A stretch of 64,000 bases of DNA from Apiosordaria backusii (Eukaryota; Ascomycota; Sordariomycetes; Sordariales; Lasiosphaeriaceae), in the NCBI GenBank assembly GCA_030549205.1, contig JAUKTV010000003.1, positions 1,860,001-1,924,000 of the forward strand. The letters run 5' to 3'. Positions 1-12,378 of the stretch are shown here, piece after piece. A program made the translations under genes and the position numbers. How positions within the stretch are numbered: the stretch's first letter is position 1; every line of letters starts with the position of its first letter. Below the pieces are notes generated by a model. The model was given only the letters and a program-made list of their open reading frames with translations, was not told where the DNA came from and searched no databases.

Positions 1-1022
1 TCCAGCCAGGACCCTGAGAGAAATTTTGCCCCAAAACTCGGTCTTCAATCTTGGCTGGGATTGAAGGCAAAGACATGACTCTATGCTCACTTCCAAGATG
101 TAGCTGATACTAAACCTTGCGTCTTCGTTATCTCACAGCGAGCACAGGAAGGGGGATGACAGTCCGCAGATGCTGATACCCGCATCTGCCTGCATCTTTC
201 ATCAACCTCTGTCAACCTCCAACACAAGTTCCATCGCAACCCAAGCCCAATTCAATACAGGGGGCTTCCCGCGTCCGCGATGTGTCTGAAATCATTGGCC
301 ACCTCCCGCTTAAAATGGACCCTCAGCCCACACCGCCAAGCCGTTTTGGTGTCAATTGGGGAAAGGACCCCTGCTCCCTTAGACTGCCATCGTGAAGCGC
401 AGCCTCAGAAGCTGCATGTTGCTCCCGGGGCTGGGTTGTTCTGGCCTGGGCGTCCCCAGACCCCTTCTCCTCAGTCCCCCCCTAGTCAAAAAGCCAAGCC
501 GAAAAGGAGAGGAGGAAGAGAGGGCCTTCAATTAAATCTCAGCCGCTCCCTATTTTCCCCCCTACCCTACATCTTTTTTTTTGTCTTGACCTACCTATCT
601 CACCGACTTCTGTCGCCCTTCCACAACGATTGCTGCCCTGGAGAAGGGATAACCGTTGTTTTTTAATCTTCATTCCTTTTTTGCGAGGAGTGTGGTATTA
701 GGTTGCTGTTACACACACAAATTTGATACCTTACACGACGTGTATCTGCCGATCGATTTCGCACAGCAGCTCGCACCGACCACACTGCGTATTTTTGCTC
801 GCTCGCGTCTTGGATCTTCAAGTTTCCTGCACCTCGCCGATCACTCAGGAATTCAACCTTTAATACATACCAACCTACATACCGTACCTGTACTTTTTGC
901 CCTCGAGCGTTGAAACACCACGAGCCTCTCTACCTTACGTCAAAAAACCACGCGACATCCCCCGTTGAAGAACCGCCCCCCCTATACAACCCCAACCAAG
1001 TTTTTATCACCATATCACAACC
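1..1022. other. Non-coding stretch and promoter/5' leader of the 1023 gene
   Basis: No recognisable protein is encoded here on either strand. The ORFs present are short and of biased composition. The last 500 bases are rich in C, A and T with pyrimidine tracts, as expected of a fungal promoter and 5' untranslated leader for the gene starting at 1023. Confidence 0.5.
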
Positions 1023-1709
1023 ATGAAAATCCCCCTCCTCACCCTCCTAGCCACAACGGCAACCCTCACAACCGCCCTCGTCCCCCGCAACAACAACCCC
1101 GAACCTGCCGCCCCCATGGCAGGCATAGTCAACCTCCCCCGCGAAGCCTTGCCTTTAATCACCTCCGCCCCCGACCCTTCATCTCCTCTCGTCCGGCGTC
1201 AAGACCGCCCCGAGTCCCCTTCCCCCTGCTTCACAGAAGTAGTCACCACCACCACCGCCTGCGCCGCCATCGGCGACTGCACCACCAAGCCCCACACCAG
1301 TTTAGTCTGCCACGCGGACTACATCTGCCGGTCTGATTCCCAGGGCAACCCCTCGTGCATGTACCGCGAATCCTCCCTCGGGTTAGCGGGGACTATCATT
1401 GCCATTGCCTTTGCGGTCGCGATTGTGGTTAGTGTTTTCAGCATTTGTTTCTTGTGCTGCAGGGAGAGGAGGGAGCAGACTCGCTTGGAGAAGGCGGCGG
1501 AGGCGCAGAAGTTGTTGAAAGAGTCCAAGGTGGCGAGTAAGAGGGCGCAGGGGAGGAGTGTGACGGGGGGTGTGACGGGGGTGAGTCCGGATGGGTCGGG
1601 GTATGGGAGTGGGAATGGGGATGTGGGACAGCAGACTGGGTATGTGGGTGGACAGGGAGGAGGGCCGGGGAACCCGTTTGCTGATTCTGGGGAGGGAGCG
1701 TTGAGGTAA
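1023..1709 (+). CDS. Small secreted type I membrane protein, unknown function (228 aa)
   Basis: I do not recognise the family. The protein starts with a clear signal peptide (MKIPLLTLLATTATLTTALV, residues 1-20). An extracellular segment of about 100 residues follows, with VRRQ near residue 58 that could be a dibasic (Kex2-type) processing site, and a Cys-containing stretch (CFTE..CAAIGDC..CHADYICR..CMYR). One strong transmembrane helix lies at about residues 121-146 and ends in CFLCC, so palmitoylation is possible. The cytosolic tail begins with a charged helix (RERREQTRLEKAAEAQKLL) and ends Gly/Ser-rich. This layout (signal peptide, short Cys-containing ectodomain, one helix, disordered tail) is common among fungal cell-surface proteins of unknown role. 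It is a single exon with a good ATG context (ACAACCATGA). The real gene is likely; the function is open. Confidence 0.7.
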   Translation: MKIPLLTLLATTATLTTALVPRNNNPEPAAPMAGIVNLPREALPLITSAPDPSSPLVRRQDRPESPSPCFTEVVTTTTACAAIGDCTTKPHTSLVCHADYICRSDSQGNPSCMYRESSLGLAGTIIAIAFAVAIVVSVFSICFLCCRERREQTRLEKAAEAQKLLKESKVASKRAQGRSVTGGVTGVSPDGSGYGSGNGDVGQQTGYVGGQGGGPGNPFADSGEGALR

Positions 1710-2747
1710 ACTTGGGGTTTATGAGAAAGGGGATGGAGGGGAGAGAGAGATTGAGAGGGGAAGTGATATTTTTGGTGTTGGGGGTGTAGGGGGATTGTGA
1801 ATTGTTTGGCTTTTTTGTCAAAGTTGGGGCGCTGGAAGCAAAATGGATAATAACAGGAGTATAGGAAGGAGAAAGAAAGGGGACGGAGAAGTAAAATAGA
1901 ATACACAGAACAGATTTGGGCATTAGCTGGTCATCAGAGCTGGAGTAGGGGTGTAACGAGAAAGGAGCCGCTTTTTCCTTTGGCATTTCAGGACTTGCTT
2001 TGTTAGGTCACTCCCGCTTGTTGAATACCCTGTGAAAATGCAGTCGCTGTCATACCTAGTCTGGTTGTTTGGATGTTTCCAAGAAGCAAAACGATGTGTG
2101 TTTAACGGCGTAAATAAATCCTCACAACAAACTTATCATATTGCACCGTACAAGCCACAAGTCCACGCTAGGCATACGAAGTCACGGTCGAGTCACTCAC
2201 AGGTAAGTCGCAAAAAGCACAAGTAGGACCATTTTCTTGAGTCACGAGAATCAAGAGCCACGACCGTGACCCTTCTTTTTGTTACATTTATTCCACCAAA
2301 CCGCAATATTATCTACTGTACAATAAACCCACTCAACACAACCTCAGCCTTACCCCCAGCTTGCGCTCTTCGGCTCGTTCCTTAAGCCATCTCTATCTTC
2401 TCGAAATACGCTGTAAGCCACAGCATGACCTAAGTCCGCCTCTGCAAAGATTGCAATATTATCGACACACTTCAAGACAGTTGAAAAGAAAGCAGCAAAA
2501 GACGCCCAACATCTAACAATGTTCTCATTGCTCAGTCAGGAAATATGAAGCAAGTGTGTTGTTCCGCTTGATAGATAGTTGTCTTTGGGCATATGAAGCA
2601 AGTTGTTTCCCCTTGATGGTTCCTCTTCTTCTTCTTCTTCTTCGCTATTCGCTACAAATAGATAACCATACCCTTCTTAGCAGATTAACAACGAAGAATG
2701 TGTTATTCAACGCTATTTTTCAGTTGTTAGAGTGGGAAGCTGCCCTT
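1710..2747. other. Intergenic region between convergent genes
   Basis: This holds the 3' ends of the 1023 gene (+) and NST1 (-). A CTT microsatellite sits at about 2628-2645. No ORF resembles a known protein, and I see no RNA gene. Confidence 0.5.
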
Positions 2748-5700
2748 CTAATGCCCCAACCCGCCCCCACTGGTAGGACTGCCCGGGTGGTACCCGACCG
2801 TCTTGAGGACCCCCTGCGGCCTCGCCCGATCGTTATTCAGGAAGTACTGGATCGACTTGTTACCACCACCTGGCCCATGGTCTTCGCGCAGTTCAAAGAT
2901 GCCCCCCCCATTCACCTCGTTGCCCTCTGTCTCGCAAATCATGAGCAGGTCGTCGAATTGTACCGGGGCCCCATTGTGATTGAGCCGGTCCACCTGGGCT
3001 TTGATGTCTACCAGCGGGATGAACCCAGTTCGACCCTCAGCTGCAAGAGTCTCTGGTTCACCCAGGTCCTCGCACGCCTTGCGCAGCATCTTGCGGATGG
3101 TGATGTGGCGTGGCTCTGCCGGCCGCTCGAGAACACCGTGCATACCGAAGCTGGCACCGGGAGGGGGACCCCAGGATGAACCTATGGGACTAGGCCCCCC
3201 AAAACCTGGAGGTGGTCCTGGGGCAAAAGGGTGCGACTGAGGTGGCATGCCAAATGGTTGTTGCGGTGCCCATGGATTCGGGTGACTGCCAAACATGGGA
3301 TCCATTCCAAATGGGCCAAATCCAGGTCGCGGCAGTGATGATGCTAGAGGAGCTCTAACCGGGCGACCGGCGAAGTCAACTGGTTCGGCTAAATCATCCA
3401 GTAGAGCACTGCTTCCCAAGTGTGCGTCCATGTCAGGCTTTGGCAGATTCCTTGAGGGGGAGGAGCTCGATGGTCGTTGGCCGTGAACCACACTGGCTGG
3501 ACGTCCTATTGGTGTAGGTTTGGAGATAGGTTGCGGTCCACTAGACTCATAGCTCCCAGAGCCTTGGCGGGAGTGAGTGGTGCCACTATCCCTTTGCATA
3601 CCTGCTGGGCCCATTAGATGAGCCATAGGTGGCACAGGTGAGTCCAATGGTCCTGGGAAACCAGGGGGGTGATGTTGGTGGAGCGGAAATCCTCGATTAA
3701 GCCCAGGACCGCTTAGTCCAGGAGGCATTGATACTATCCCGGGAGGTGGTCTAAAGGCATTCATAGGTGAATATGGTGGATCACGATGCATTGGGCTACC
3801 AAATCCTGGAGGTGGCATCTGGCCCAAGCCAGGAGGAGGAAACGCCATACCGCCACCACCCCCCATGGGCATACCAAACGGGCTTGGATGTATGGGTAAC
3901 GACTTGGGCTGGGCGCTCAAAGGGGACGCCGCGTGTGATGAGGCCTGCCCGCCGAATATGTTTGGACCTGTGAGTCCCGACTTACTTGGTGGGCCGATAG
4001 GGCCAGGACTAGCTTGTATCGGCGTGATAGGGTGAGGTGACTGACTGTGGCTTGTCGCAGTCCCAGATGGAATGCCAGCGCCTGTAGTTAAAATACCTGT
4101 ACTCTCCTGCTGAGAGGACTGGCGCGGTCGAACTGGTGTGGGGGCCTTGGGTAATGCTGGAGTAGCCACCGTGATCTGCGGAGAAGAAGCGAAGGAGGCC
4201 GATGACTGTGCTAGTGCTGGAATGGCTGCTGCAGGTTGCTGTGATGGACGCCTGGGAAGCGTAACTGAAGGAGCTGAAGCAGCAGCTGCCGCTGCCGCAA
4301 GAGCTGCAGCTTTTTGAGCGGCCCTCTCCTCCTTTTTGCGCTTCTCCTTGATCTCTTTGGCCTGCTCCCTGGCTTCCCGCTCCGCCTTTGCCTTGGCCTC
4401 CTTTTCACGCTTCTCACGTTCTTGCTGCTCGCGTCTCTCACGGGCTTCTCGCTCTTTTTGTTCACGGGCCTCTTTCTCCTTGAGCCGAGCCTCCTCACGC
4501 GCCTTCTTCTCACGTTCCTTAGCTTCGCGAGCCTTGCGCTCGTTCTCTTCTCGCTCGTGAATCTTGCGTTGCCGCTCGGCTTCTTTGCGTAGGCGCTCCT
4601 CTTCCTCAGCCTTTTTCTGAGCCTCCCTTCTCTTTCGCTTCTCCTCGGCCTTCTGTCTTGCCTCTGCCTGCTTACGTTCTTCCTCTTCCTTACGGGCGGC
4701 TTCTTCGGCAGCCTTTTCGGCCTCTTTACGAGCCTTCTCCTCAGCTAGAGCTTCCCTTTTCCGGGCCGCTCTGTCTTTCCGCCGCTGAGCCTCCTTAGCC
4801 TTTTTGGCTTTGCGCTGGGCATCCTGCTGGTTTTCGGCCTCGATCTCCTCCAGTAGCTTGGCTTGACGTTCCTTAGCCACCTTTTCTCGATAAGCTGTGA
4901 GTACTCGTTGCTCAAACATTCGGGCGGCGAAGATTTGGAACATCCGACGACCCTCTTCCATACGCTGTTCGTCTGTCATAGAGTCCTCCTATTCGCAAAC
5001 GTCAGTATCTCACTTTAGTTTGCAAAGCGAATTCAAAGCCGCATAGCCAGCATACCTCTTCCTCTTCTTGGCTGTCATACTCCTCCTCCTCCTCCTCCTC
5101 CTCCTCCTCCTCCTCCATCTCCTCCTCCCCCTCCTCCTCCTCCTCATCCTCTTCGTAATCCTCATCCTCATAGTCTTCCTCCTCGTCATCAGGATCAAGA
5201 GGCGGGGGATGGTTATGGTCATAGCGGTCGCCATTGGTGTGGTCGGAATCTAGCTCATGGCTGTTCATGACAACTTCTTGTTCCTTTGCCATGCGTCGCT
5301 CGGCAAGCTGTTCCATCATTTCGATGAACTTTCTGCCGTCATTTTTGAGCAAGTCATCGGCCACGGTCAGGATGCCGCCTATAGAAGATGAGCCATAAGC
5401 GTTATTGCCAGTCCCTGTTGAGGGATAACTCTGTAAAAAGGAGGGAAGTATGGGAAGTCTGTCCCTACCCTGCACTGTCAGGCTGTTTCCGAAATTGAAA
5501 AACTCGGCCGAGTACTCGGTGCGGTGCAGTTCTGATGGGTCGTGCTCCTCATCGCTGTATTCGTCCTCCTCATCCTCCAACTCTTCTTCGCTGTACTCCT
5601 CCTCCCCATCTTCGCCCTCGTAGTCGCCCTCCTCGCCCTCCACTTCTTCATCCTCATCCACATCATCGTCTACGTGCTCCAGTATCCGGCCATGGGACGG

Positions 5701-6612
5701 TTGGTGGGTGTACCTCGGCCCAAGACCCCGAGGCCGTATCCCGGGTAGAGACCCGAATGAGTGACGACGGCCTAGTAGTGAAGAACCATCGGCCGAATTC
5801 GGGTGATTAGCGTAGTGCTCAAGCTCCTCATAGTAAGCATCATAGAGCCCCTCCAGTTCTTCCTCAATCGCAGTCCGCTTCCTTCCGCAGACAGTGCAAC
5901 TACAGGTCTGCTTCTGCTGCTCCTTCATCTTCTTGAGAACGGCATCCTTTTCGACCTTAACAAGGTTCTTGCGTTCATTCTCATTCAGCCCAAGCCAGAA
6001 CTCCTTGATTCGTTCGCGCTCCTCCTGTGAGCTTGTGTTCCAGATCTTTTCCTTGGACATCCCACGGCCGTTGGTTTGTGGAGGTGGTGGAATACGATCA
6101 ACATGATTGCCATTCACCGACCCGTCGGCACTCGCCCCTGCAGCACTATTGTTCTTTTTCTTCTTCTTTTTGGCTTTCTTCGACTTCGCAGGCTGCCCGT
6201 TGAGGGCCCCATTTGGAGACTGGGCATTTTGATCCAGAGAGTCTCGACCGGCGTCTGCCTCATCCTCATCCTCGTCCTGTTCGACATCCACCGATGGTGG
6301 GTTTTGCGGCGGGTTTGGAGCACTTCGAGTCCCATTCAAGGGCTGAGCATTCTGAGCTTGCTGCTGCTGTTGTTCAGCAGCAGCCTTGGCCGCGGCCTTT
6401 TCACGCCGTTTCTGTTTCTTCCTGTTCACGGTTGGTGGGGCAGAAGTACTTGTCGGGGAAGGTTGTGAAGATTCTACAGACGTGCTCCCTTTTGGGACTG
6501 TAATGAACTTGGAACCATCCTTGTTGGTGTATTTCGCCGTGCCCTTGGTCGAAGGGGACTGAGGAGCTGCGCTGGCAGCAACTGGCGGGGGCGGATTCCG
6601 ATTGCCCTTCAT
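2748..6612 (-). CDS. NST1: Stress response protein NST1 homologue (1265 aa, 2 exons)
   Basis: Exons are 6612-5056 and 4988-2748. The 67-nt intron (4989-5055) has donor GTATGC, branch TACTGAC and acceptor ATAG, joining in phase 0 to give about 1265 residues, close to the length of other filamentous-fungal NST1 proteins. NST1 is a cytoplasmic protein named for negative regulation of salt tolerance in yeast; its biochemical role is not settled. Visible parts are the family N-terminus (MKGNRNPPPP...KYTNKDGSKFITVPKG), a Lys-rich patch, a conserved region around KIWNTSSQEERERIKEFWLGLNE, and a CxxCGRK cysteine pair (TCSCTVCGRK). Long acidic tracts follow, one encoded by a TCC microsatellite just before the intron. 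After the intron come the conserved MTDEQRMEEGRRMFQIFAAR, a very long Lys/Glu/Arg coiled coil, a Pro/Gly-rich linker, and a short conserved C-terminal domain. The start is the first ATG and fits the family. Confidence 0.9.
5081..5116. repeat. TCC/GGA microsatellite inside NST1
   Basis: An uninterrupted TCC triplet run encodes a polyglutamate tract of NST1 about 25 bases upstream of the intron donor. Similar imperfect TCC runs continue to about 5180. Confidence 0.9.
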
Positions 6613-9217
6613 GGTTACCTAGTTCAATGCAACTCTAGGGCAAACAGATGAGGAGGACATGTAGTGTGGTGGTGGAGTCGTCGAATCGGCGAGTCGTATG
6701 TGGTACGAGTCTGCAAATCGTCGTAGAACTAAGCGATTTCTCAGGTAAGCTTAATGCCGAGGGACACGAAGGTTCAGCTTGTGTCAAGGTTCAAACGGTC
6801 GTGACGCGGGGAGAGGGGGTAGACAGAAAACCGGAAGAGCGACTTGGCTTCTGTTGGGTTTGGTAGGAGGAAGGGCAGTCAGTGTTGAGATGAAATATAA
6901 ATGTAGGCAATATTGTGACAGCGACCCAAATAGCGACTTCGGGCTTTGGAGGTCGGTCGACTTAGGCTCGGATTGGAGGGGTTCGATCGTGGTTTGGGAA
7001 ATCAAAAGGGAGTCATGACTTTGGCTCGGGGGCCGTAGGAGCAGCAGGGCAGGGTTGATGAGGGTTAATTGACGGAGGGGTCGGCCACTCACTTCAGGGT
7101 CTGGCAGGAGCCTGGGTGTTGGAAAAGAAGGCGCGATGAGTGTGTCGGACAAAAGAGGGTGAGGGTGGTGAAGACGCGACTTTGGGTCTAGTGGGGGACA
7201 CGATGCAGGCCGAGAGATGTCGTGCGCTTCGGAGCTGATCAAGTTGTTCGGATGTTCGAGGTGCTCCTAGATTGCTTAGATTTGTGGTCCCGGCCCTGGG
7301 GAACTCGTGCAGTGCGGGCGCTGCCCAGAGCTCCCCCTCCTATTGGCCCAGTTGCCACACGTGACCCTCAGCCTTGCTCCCTCGCTCCTGCCCTGTGTCC
7401 AATTTGCGACTTGTATTTTCCGCTCTTGCCTGTTCAGCCGGAGGTCTGTCGCTTCAAGACTTCTACAATATCGTGCCATTTACATTACCTGCTAAATAGG
7501 CTCTGTCTACCTAGGCAGGTGCAATATTTCATGTTCAACCTAGGCTAATCGCTATGTTAGGTCGGTTTCTATTTTTACGGGTTGCGAAAGCACCCTCAAC
7601 ACGATCTTTTTTCGCGACTTGGAGGACCATTGGAGACCTCTCATCACCTTTGCCGCCGCCTGCTGCTAGAATTCATCAGGTACGTTTGCATTGCTGGCGA
7701 GTACCATCAGTGGAAGAATTCTTGGGACCTGCGAGACGAGATAAGCAATTGGGAGGTCTCAGCTTATTTCCCTATTTGGCAACTCTGAAAGGGTGCTCAG
7801 GGGCTAGGCTGTGAGAAATGCCGTCATCGCCACGTTAAGAGCGTATTTGACATAAGTGAGTGGGGGAGCCGCATGTAAGGTATTGTGATAACCTCCAGTC
7901 ATATACCACCGAGCTTCACCATTCCCATCACTTGACAGCGCTTGATTCGAAGGCATCGTTTTCTCTTCACCACCAATGCTTCGAAATAAAATAAGGCACT
8001 TTGAATCGATCAATTGCCGACACCAAAGATTCCCATGTGGCTTCTCCCGGCATAGCGGTACCGGTTGAAGCTAGATCTCTTGGCTCTTTAAGTGCAAGCG
8101 ATGCTGCACCGATTGCGATTGTTCACGATCCCAAATCTTTCCTTACCCCTTTCGAGCGCGCCTACCGATCTGTTTCAAACATACACTTGGCGGCTTCCTC
8201 TAATCCACAGCTTCTTAGCACCAGAGCCATCTCATGGTGTAACAAAGACCAAAGAGCTACTCTGGCTTGGCGCTGTGACCACGATACGGGCTGCCTCCAT
8301 CTCCATCATAAAATCTAGGTCACACCTCGTTTACATACTCAGGGTCGGCGAAAAGGCATGATAAAAACGGCTGGTCGGGCTCAATTGAGCAGTCAAACTC
8401 CGTCAGCCGTTCCGTTCGAGGTGGTGATTTGCGTGGGAGGCCGCATTGGGTGCGTATTGAGCATTGATGTCGTCGGGTACGAAGTTGTGAAAAGTGCACA
8501 GCCTCAGGGCCGTCCGGCTGCCCCCAGAGTTCAGCGCCGGTCGCCAACGGCTCAGCAGCCTATCAAAGCCATGGTTGACCTGGAGCATCCCGCGGCCGTT
8601 CTGGCCCACTCGTCACTCGCGTCTCCCACGCACGGAGTAAGTTTGCTTTGACTTGGGCAGGCTGCTGTATCTGGCCTGTTTGGATGTTTTGGAGCCTGTA
8701 GTTGGGGGGCAACACAGCTAGTCAGACCACATGTTTGATGCTGCTCGGTGCGTTCGGATGATGGTGCCAGTGACGCAGGTCGTCATGGAGAGGCAGTCCC
8801 GTCATCCGCACAGTAATCGGGACAACAGTGCTGTCGGACCCAGCAACTGGGGGAAAGTGGGGCATGGCACATCGTATCGCGCCCCAGGCCGGCCGGGACG
8901 AGACGCTGCCAGTGAGAAGCTCCAGCAGCTAAACAGGGGGGGGGCTGTCGGCGTGTTGGCGTTATGTAATCAGGCCTCAAGCCGCTATCAACCCATTGTT
9001 TCCCCTCGAAATTTCCTGGGCCACCGCTTACTGCTGGCCATGCATCCATACTGTGCCGGCTTCCTTTGAAAGTCGAGCGGTCAGCCAGAAAGTGATTCTT
9101 ATTTCTTTCTTGTCCATCCACGACCAATTCAACCCCTTCCCGACCCATTGCGCACAACGACGAGGCACCAGAGCGAGACGACGCTCATCCTCACCCATCC
9201 GCACACATCTGCCAACC
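6613..9217. other. Long intergenic region between divergent NST1 and RHO2
   Basis: This is 2.6 kb between the NST1 start and the RHO2 start, serving as promoter and leader space for both. Several ORFs of 60-125 codons occur on both strands, but none has domain-like composition or a recognisable motif. I see no tRNA or transposon feature. Confidence 0.5.
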
Positions 9218-10413
9218 ATGGCCGCCATGCAAGATTCCGGACAGCACCAGACTGCCATCCGAAGGTACATCCATATCCACCCCATCCGCTTTTGCGATTC
9301 TGCCGGACCCAGCACCGCGATCCCCTCACTCCTAGCACCCGCGCCCAATTGTTTCGTTGCTGACACGACCAATTGCTCAGGAAGCTCGTCATCATCGGAG
9401 ACGGTGCTTGCGGCAAGACCAGTTTGCTGAGTGTATTCACTCTTGGGTTCTTCCCCACTGTAAGTTCTCTTGGATCCATTCGCGCTTCATTGATGTGTTA
9501 TTGATGCTGACATGGGTAAACACAGCACTATGTAAGTCTTTGTCGCGCAGGCACGAAACCTACGAACCACCACCACGCTCTTTGACGCTATCTCCCTACG
9601 ATACCCATCCCCGTTCGGTCTCGGTCGATATTCTAGCGCTAATCAATATTTCCACCGCATAGATCCCAACCGTCTTTGAGAACTACGTAACCGACTGCAA
9701 GGTGGACGGCAAAAATGTACAGCTCGCCCTCTGGGATACCGCCGGCCAGGAAGACTACGAACGGTTACGGCCGCTAGCCTACTCCAAAGCACACGTCATC
9801 CTGATAGGCTTCTCAGTCGACACACCAGACTCCCTGGACAATGTCAAACACAAGGTGGGTTTCGCTGGTCTCCCCCCCATGCTCTCTCTCGCATGGCCCC
9901 CCTCCCTCTTTTGGCCAACCCCCATGCTGCAAGACTCCGGGCTGCATCTAACGTCACCGTCATGGTGTCACGCTTGTACCACGCCGCAATCTCTTCCCCT
10001 CTCCATATTCGTCAATTGGCGTGGCAGAAGTCGGGATGCGTGGTGTTGTGCCTTGGTTGGAAAGGGAGAAGTGCAAAAGAGAAAAGAAGAAGCATTTGCT
10101 GACCGAGATATGTGTGACACAGTGGGTGGTAGAAGCACAAGAAAGATGTCCCGAGGTGCCGATCATCCTGGTAGGACTGAAGAAGGATCTCCGCGAGGAC
10201 CCAGTCGCCATTGAAGAGATGAGGAAAAAGTCGCTAAAATTCCTTACGACCTCCGAAGGCGAGCACGCTGCGAAGGAGATCGGTGCTCGCAAGTACCTTG
10301 AGTGCTCGAGTTTGACAGGCGAGGGTGTCGACGATGTGTTCGAGGCGGCCACGAGAGCATCGCTGCTCATGTTTGAGAAGGGCGAGGGCGGCGGGTGTTG
10401 TGTGATTTTATGA
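9218..10413 (+). CDS. RHO2: Rho-family small GTPase, RHO2 type (204 aa, 5 exons)
   Basis: Exons are 9218-9264, 9381-9459, 9526-9531, 9663-9854 and 10123-10413, all with GT..AG borders, giving 204 residues. Rho2 GTPases act at the plasma membrane in cell-wall integrity and polarity signalling. P-loop GDGACGKTS, switch I PTVFENY, DTAGQEDY, the guanine motif (LKKDLRED) and the SSLTGEGVDDVFE region are all present. The N-terminal extension ending AIRRKLVIIGDG and the phrase SVFTLGFFPT match Rho2 rather than Rho1, Rho3 or Cdc42. The C-terminus GGGCCVIL is a CaaX box ending in Leu (predicted geranylgeranylation) with an adjacent Cys that may be palmitoylated. The third exon is only six bases and encodes His-Tyr just before switch I; without it the conserved Tyr is lost. 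Rho-family identity is very secure, the Rho2 subtype fairly so. Confidence 0.93.
9526..9531 (+). other. Six-nucleotide microexon of RHO2
   Basis: CACTAT is flanked by AACACAG on the left and GTAAGTC on the right. It encodes His-Tyr in phase 0 between FPT (exon 2) and IPTVFENY (exon 4), restoring the universally conserved Tyr before switch I. Confidence 0.85.
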
Positions 10414-11751
10414 GCAACCAAAGCATCCGTCGATAGCTTTGTCTTGTCAGAGGCCAGGCCGCTTCGCGCCAAGACACAGGTCGCGTTGGGATGAATGGGT
10501 TGGAGATGGGGTCACAAGGCCGGTCATAATCCCTGATTCCCTTGCCTTCATATCAATCACCAGCATCATATCAGTACACACCACACTACGCCATCATATC
10601 GAAACCACCACCAGTCGAAACGGAACGACACCCTCAAACGATGATCGAGAACGGGCTCCGCTAGCAGCCACTCTCTCACATCGCACAAACTCCCACGGCA
10701 GCCGGGAACAAACCACACACACCACTTATGTCTTGCGTTGAACGACAAACAAAAAAGCCAGCGAGTTTCTGTATTAATAACGGTCATAGAAGTATTTTGT
10801 CTCGGGTTTTCATTATTTCTTTTAACTCAACTCTCTCTCTCTCGGTGTCACTTTCAGTCCTACTATTAGTCTCACTCTCTCAATCTAGTTGGGTTCTCAA
10901 ATCATCAATCGGGAGGGGGCGGGGATGTTTCGTTTCTGTGTCTGTATTTTTTTTCTATCAAGGTATCGTATCATCAAGGGAAAGGGGGGGCCGGGGATGG
11001 ATGGCTGGGTCTCTGTCTGTCTTTTTTTTTTTCTTGTTGTTGTTTTTGCATGGAAAGCGAAACTGGGAAATTTTAATTTATTTATTTAACTGTTTTTGGG
11101 CCTGCCTCTCTTATTTGCAGGTTGCTGCTACCGTGATTGACAGGGCCGATGGGCAGTAGCTTACTTAAAGCTACCTACCTATCTACACTCTTTCCTCAGT
11201 CCTTCCCTCGTTTTTACGTACTGTGTCGATTGCCAGGTTCTCTGTCTCATATCTTCTGTGGGGGGGTGTACAGCAATCGCTTTTGCTCTCCTCGTAGGTA
11301 CCTTCTCTTCGTCTATTTGCCAATGGTGATGTTCTTTGACTACTGTACGTACGGGGGGAACTGAGTAATGATGGGCAAGAACCAAAACCGTGGTGTGTGT
11401 CGTCTGTGACGGATGTGAAGTATTTATTTCGTATTTTTTACCAACAGGAACACAAAACAGATTGTTGACTTGGGCACGCAAAAGACCATGAAGTGAGATT
11501 TATGAATCTGGTTTAACTTGTTTTATTCTTCTGAACGCGCCTTTCGAAATGCGTCCCTTTTTGTAATGATGGTGGTACAGAATGATTTATACAACTCTCT
11601 TTCTCTTCCACCCCTTTCTTTCCACCTATTTCAACAACAGGAACAGCAGGGTAGGTATATACACCCACCCCTGTTTCATTTTCCTCATCCCATTTTCCCC
11701 CCTAGTTAAACAACCCAACCCACTCCCAACATTTCCCAGAGATTCTCTCTC
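10414..11751. other. RHO2 3' region; non-coding
   Basis: T-rich and CT-rich sequence with homopolymer T tracts around 10950-11050. It serves as the 3' side of both RHO2 (+) and the mL40 gene (-). No supported gene was found. Confidence 0.5.
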
Positions 11752-12378
11752 TTAATCCCTCTTCCACTCATGATCCCACGGCACCCTCGCCGGCGTCTCC
11801 GTCTGCGCCCTAGCATACTCAATCGGCACCCCCTTCAACCCATAAACCCCCTTCTTCTCCATCGCCATCCTAAACAAATACCCTTTTTCTCTCGTTCCGG
11901 GGCCAGATGTCAACCGGAGCTCCTCGCAGGCGCGGTTCATGGACTGGTATTGTCTCATCCAGGTTTTTTCGCGAGCTTCGCGCTGCTGCCGGCGGAAGAG
12001 GAGCCAGGCGCGGTGGATGGTCCAGTGGCGGAGGTAGCGGTTGCGGGCCATGCGGAGTGGGGCGGGGATGCGCTGCGGGGAGAGGATGGCGAGGTGGCGG
12101 AGGAGGTTGATCATGCGGGGGTCGCGGACGACTTCGCCTTTGCGTTTGGCGCGGCGGGTGGTGGGTTGGCCGCCTTTTCCGCCGGGGCCGGAGCCGCCTT
12201 TTGGTTTTTGGCCGGGGCCGGGTTTCGGGCCGAGTTTGGCGATGGAGGCTTTGGAGAGGGCGAGGTTGGGGGGGGTGGTGGTGAGGGTGCGGGATTGGGG
12301 GAGGAGTGGTGATGGGCGGGAGAAGAGGCGGGTTGTGAGGGCCCTGAGGGAGGGGAAGAGGGTGGTGGTGGACGGCAT
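11752..12378 (-). CDS. MRPL28: Mitochondrial large-subunit ribosomal protein mL40 (MRPL28 family, 208 aa)
   Basis: A single exon. The first ~40 residues are rich in Ser, Thr, Arg and Leu without acidic residues, a typical mitochondrial presequence. A Gly/Pro/Lys-rich linker follows, then the conserved core DPRMINLLRHLAILSPQ and IPAPLRMARNRYLRHWTIHRAW, characteristic of the fungal L28/mL40 protein of the mitochondrial ribosome. The tail contains GVYGLKGVPIEYARAQTETP. The role is structural, in mitochondrial translation. The start lies only 27 bp from the stop of the upstream same-strand gene (12406-13965), so the promoter probably overlaps the 3' end of that gene. Confidence 0.85.
   Translation of the reverse strand: MPSTTTLFPSLRALTTRLFSRPSPLLPQSRTLTTTPPNLALSKASIAKLGPKPGPGQKPKGGSGPGGKGGQPTTRRAKRKGEVVRDPRMINLLRHLAILSPQRIPAPLRMARNRYLRHWTIHRAWLLFRRQQREAREKTWMRQYQSMNRACEELRLTSGPGTREKGYLFRMAMEKKGVYGLKGVPIEYARAQTETPARVPWDHEWKRD

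Noticed and set aside
4314..4592. Leu-rich, membrane-like ORF on the + strand within NST1
   Set aside because: It is the complement of the Lys/Glu coiled-coil codons (CTC/CTT on the other strand), so the apparent transmembrane character is an artefact.
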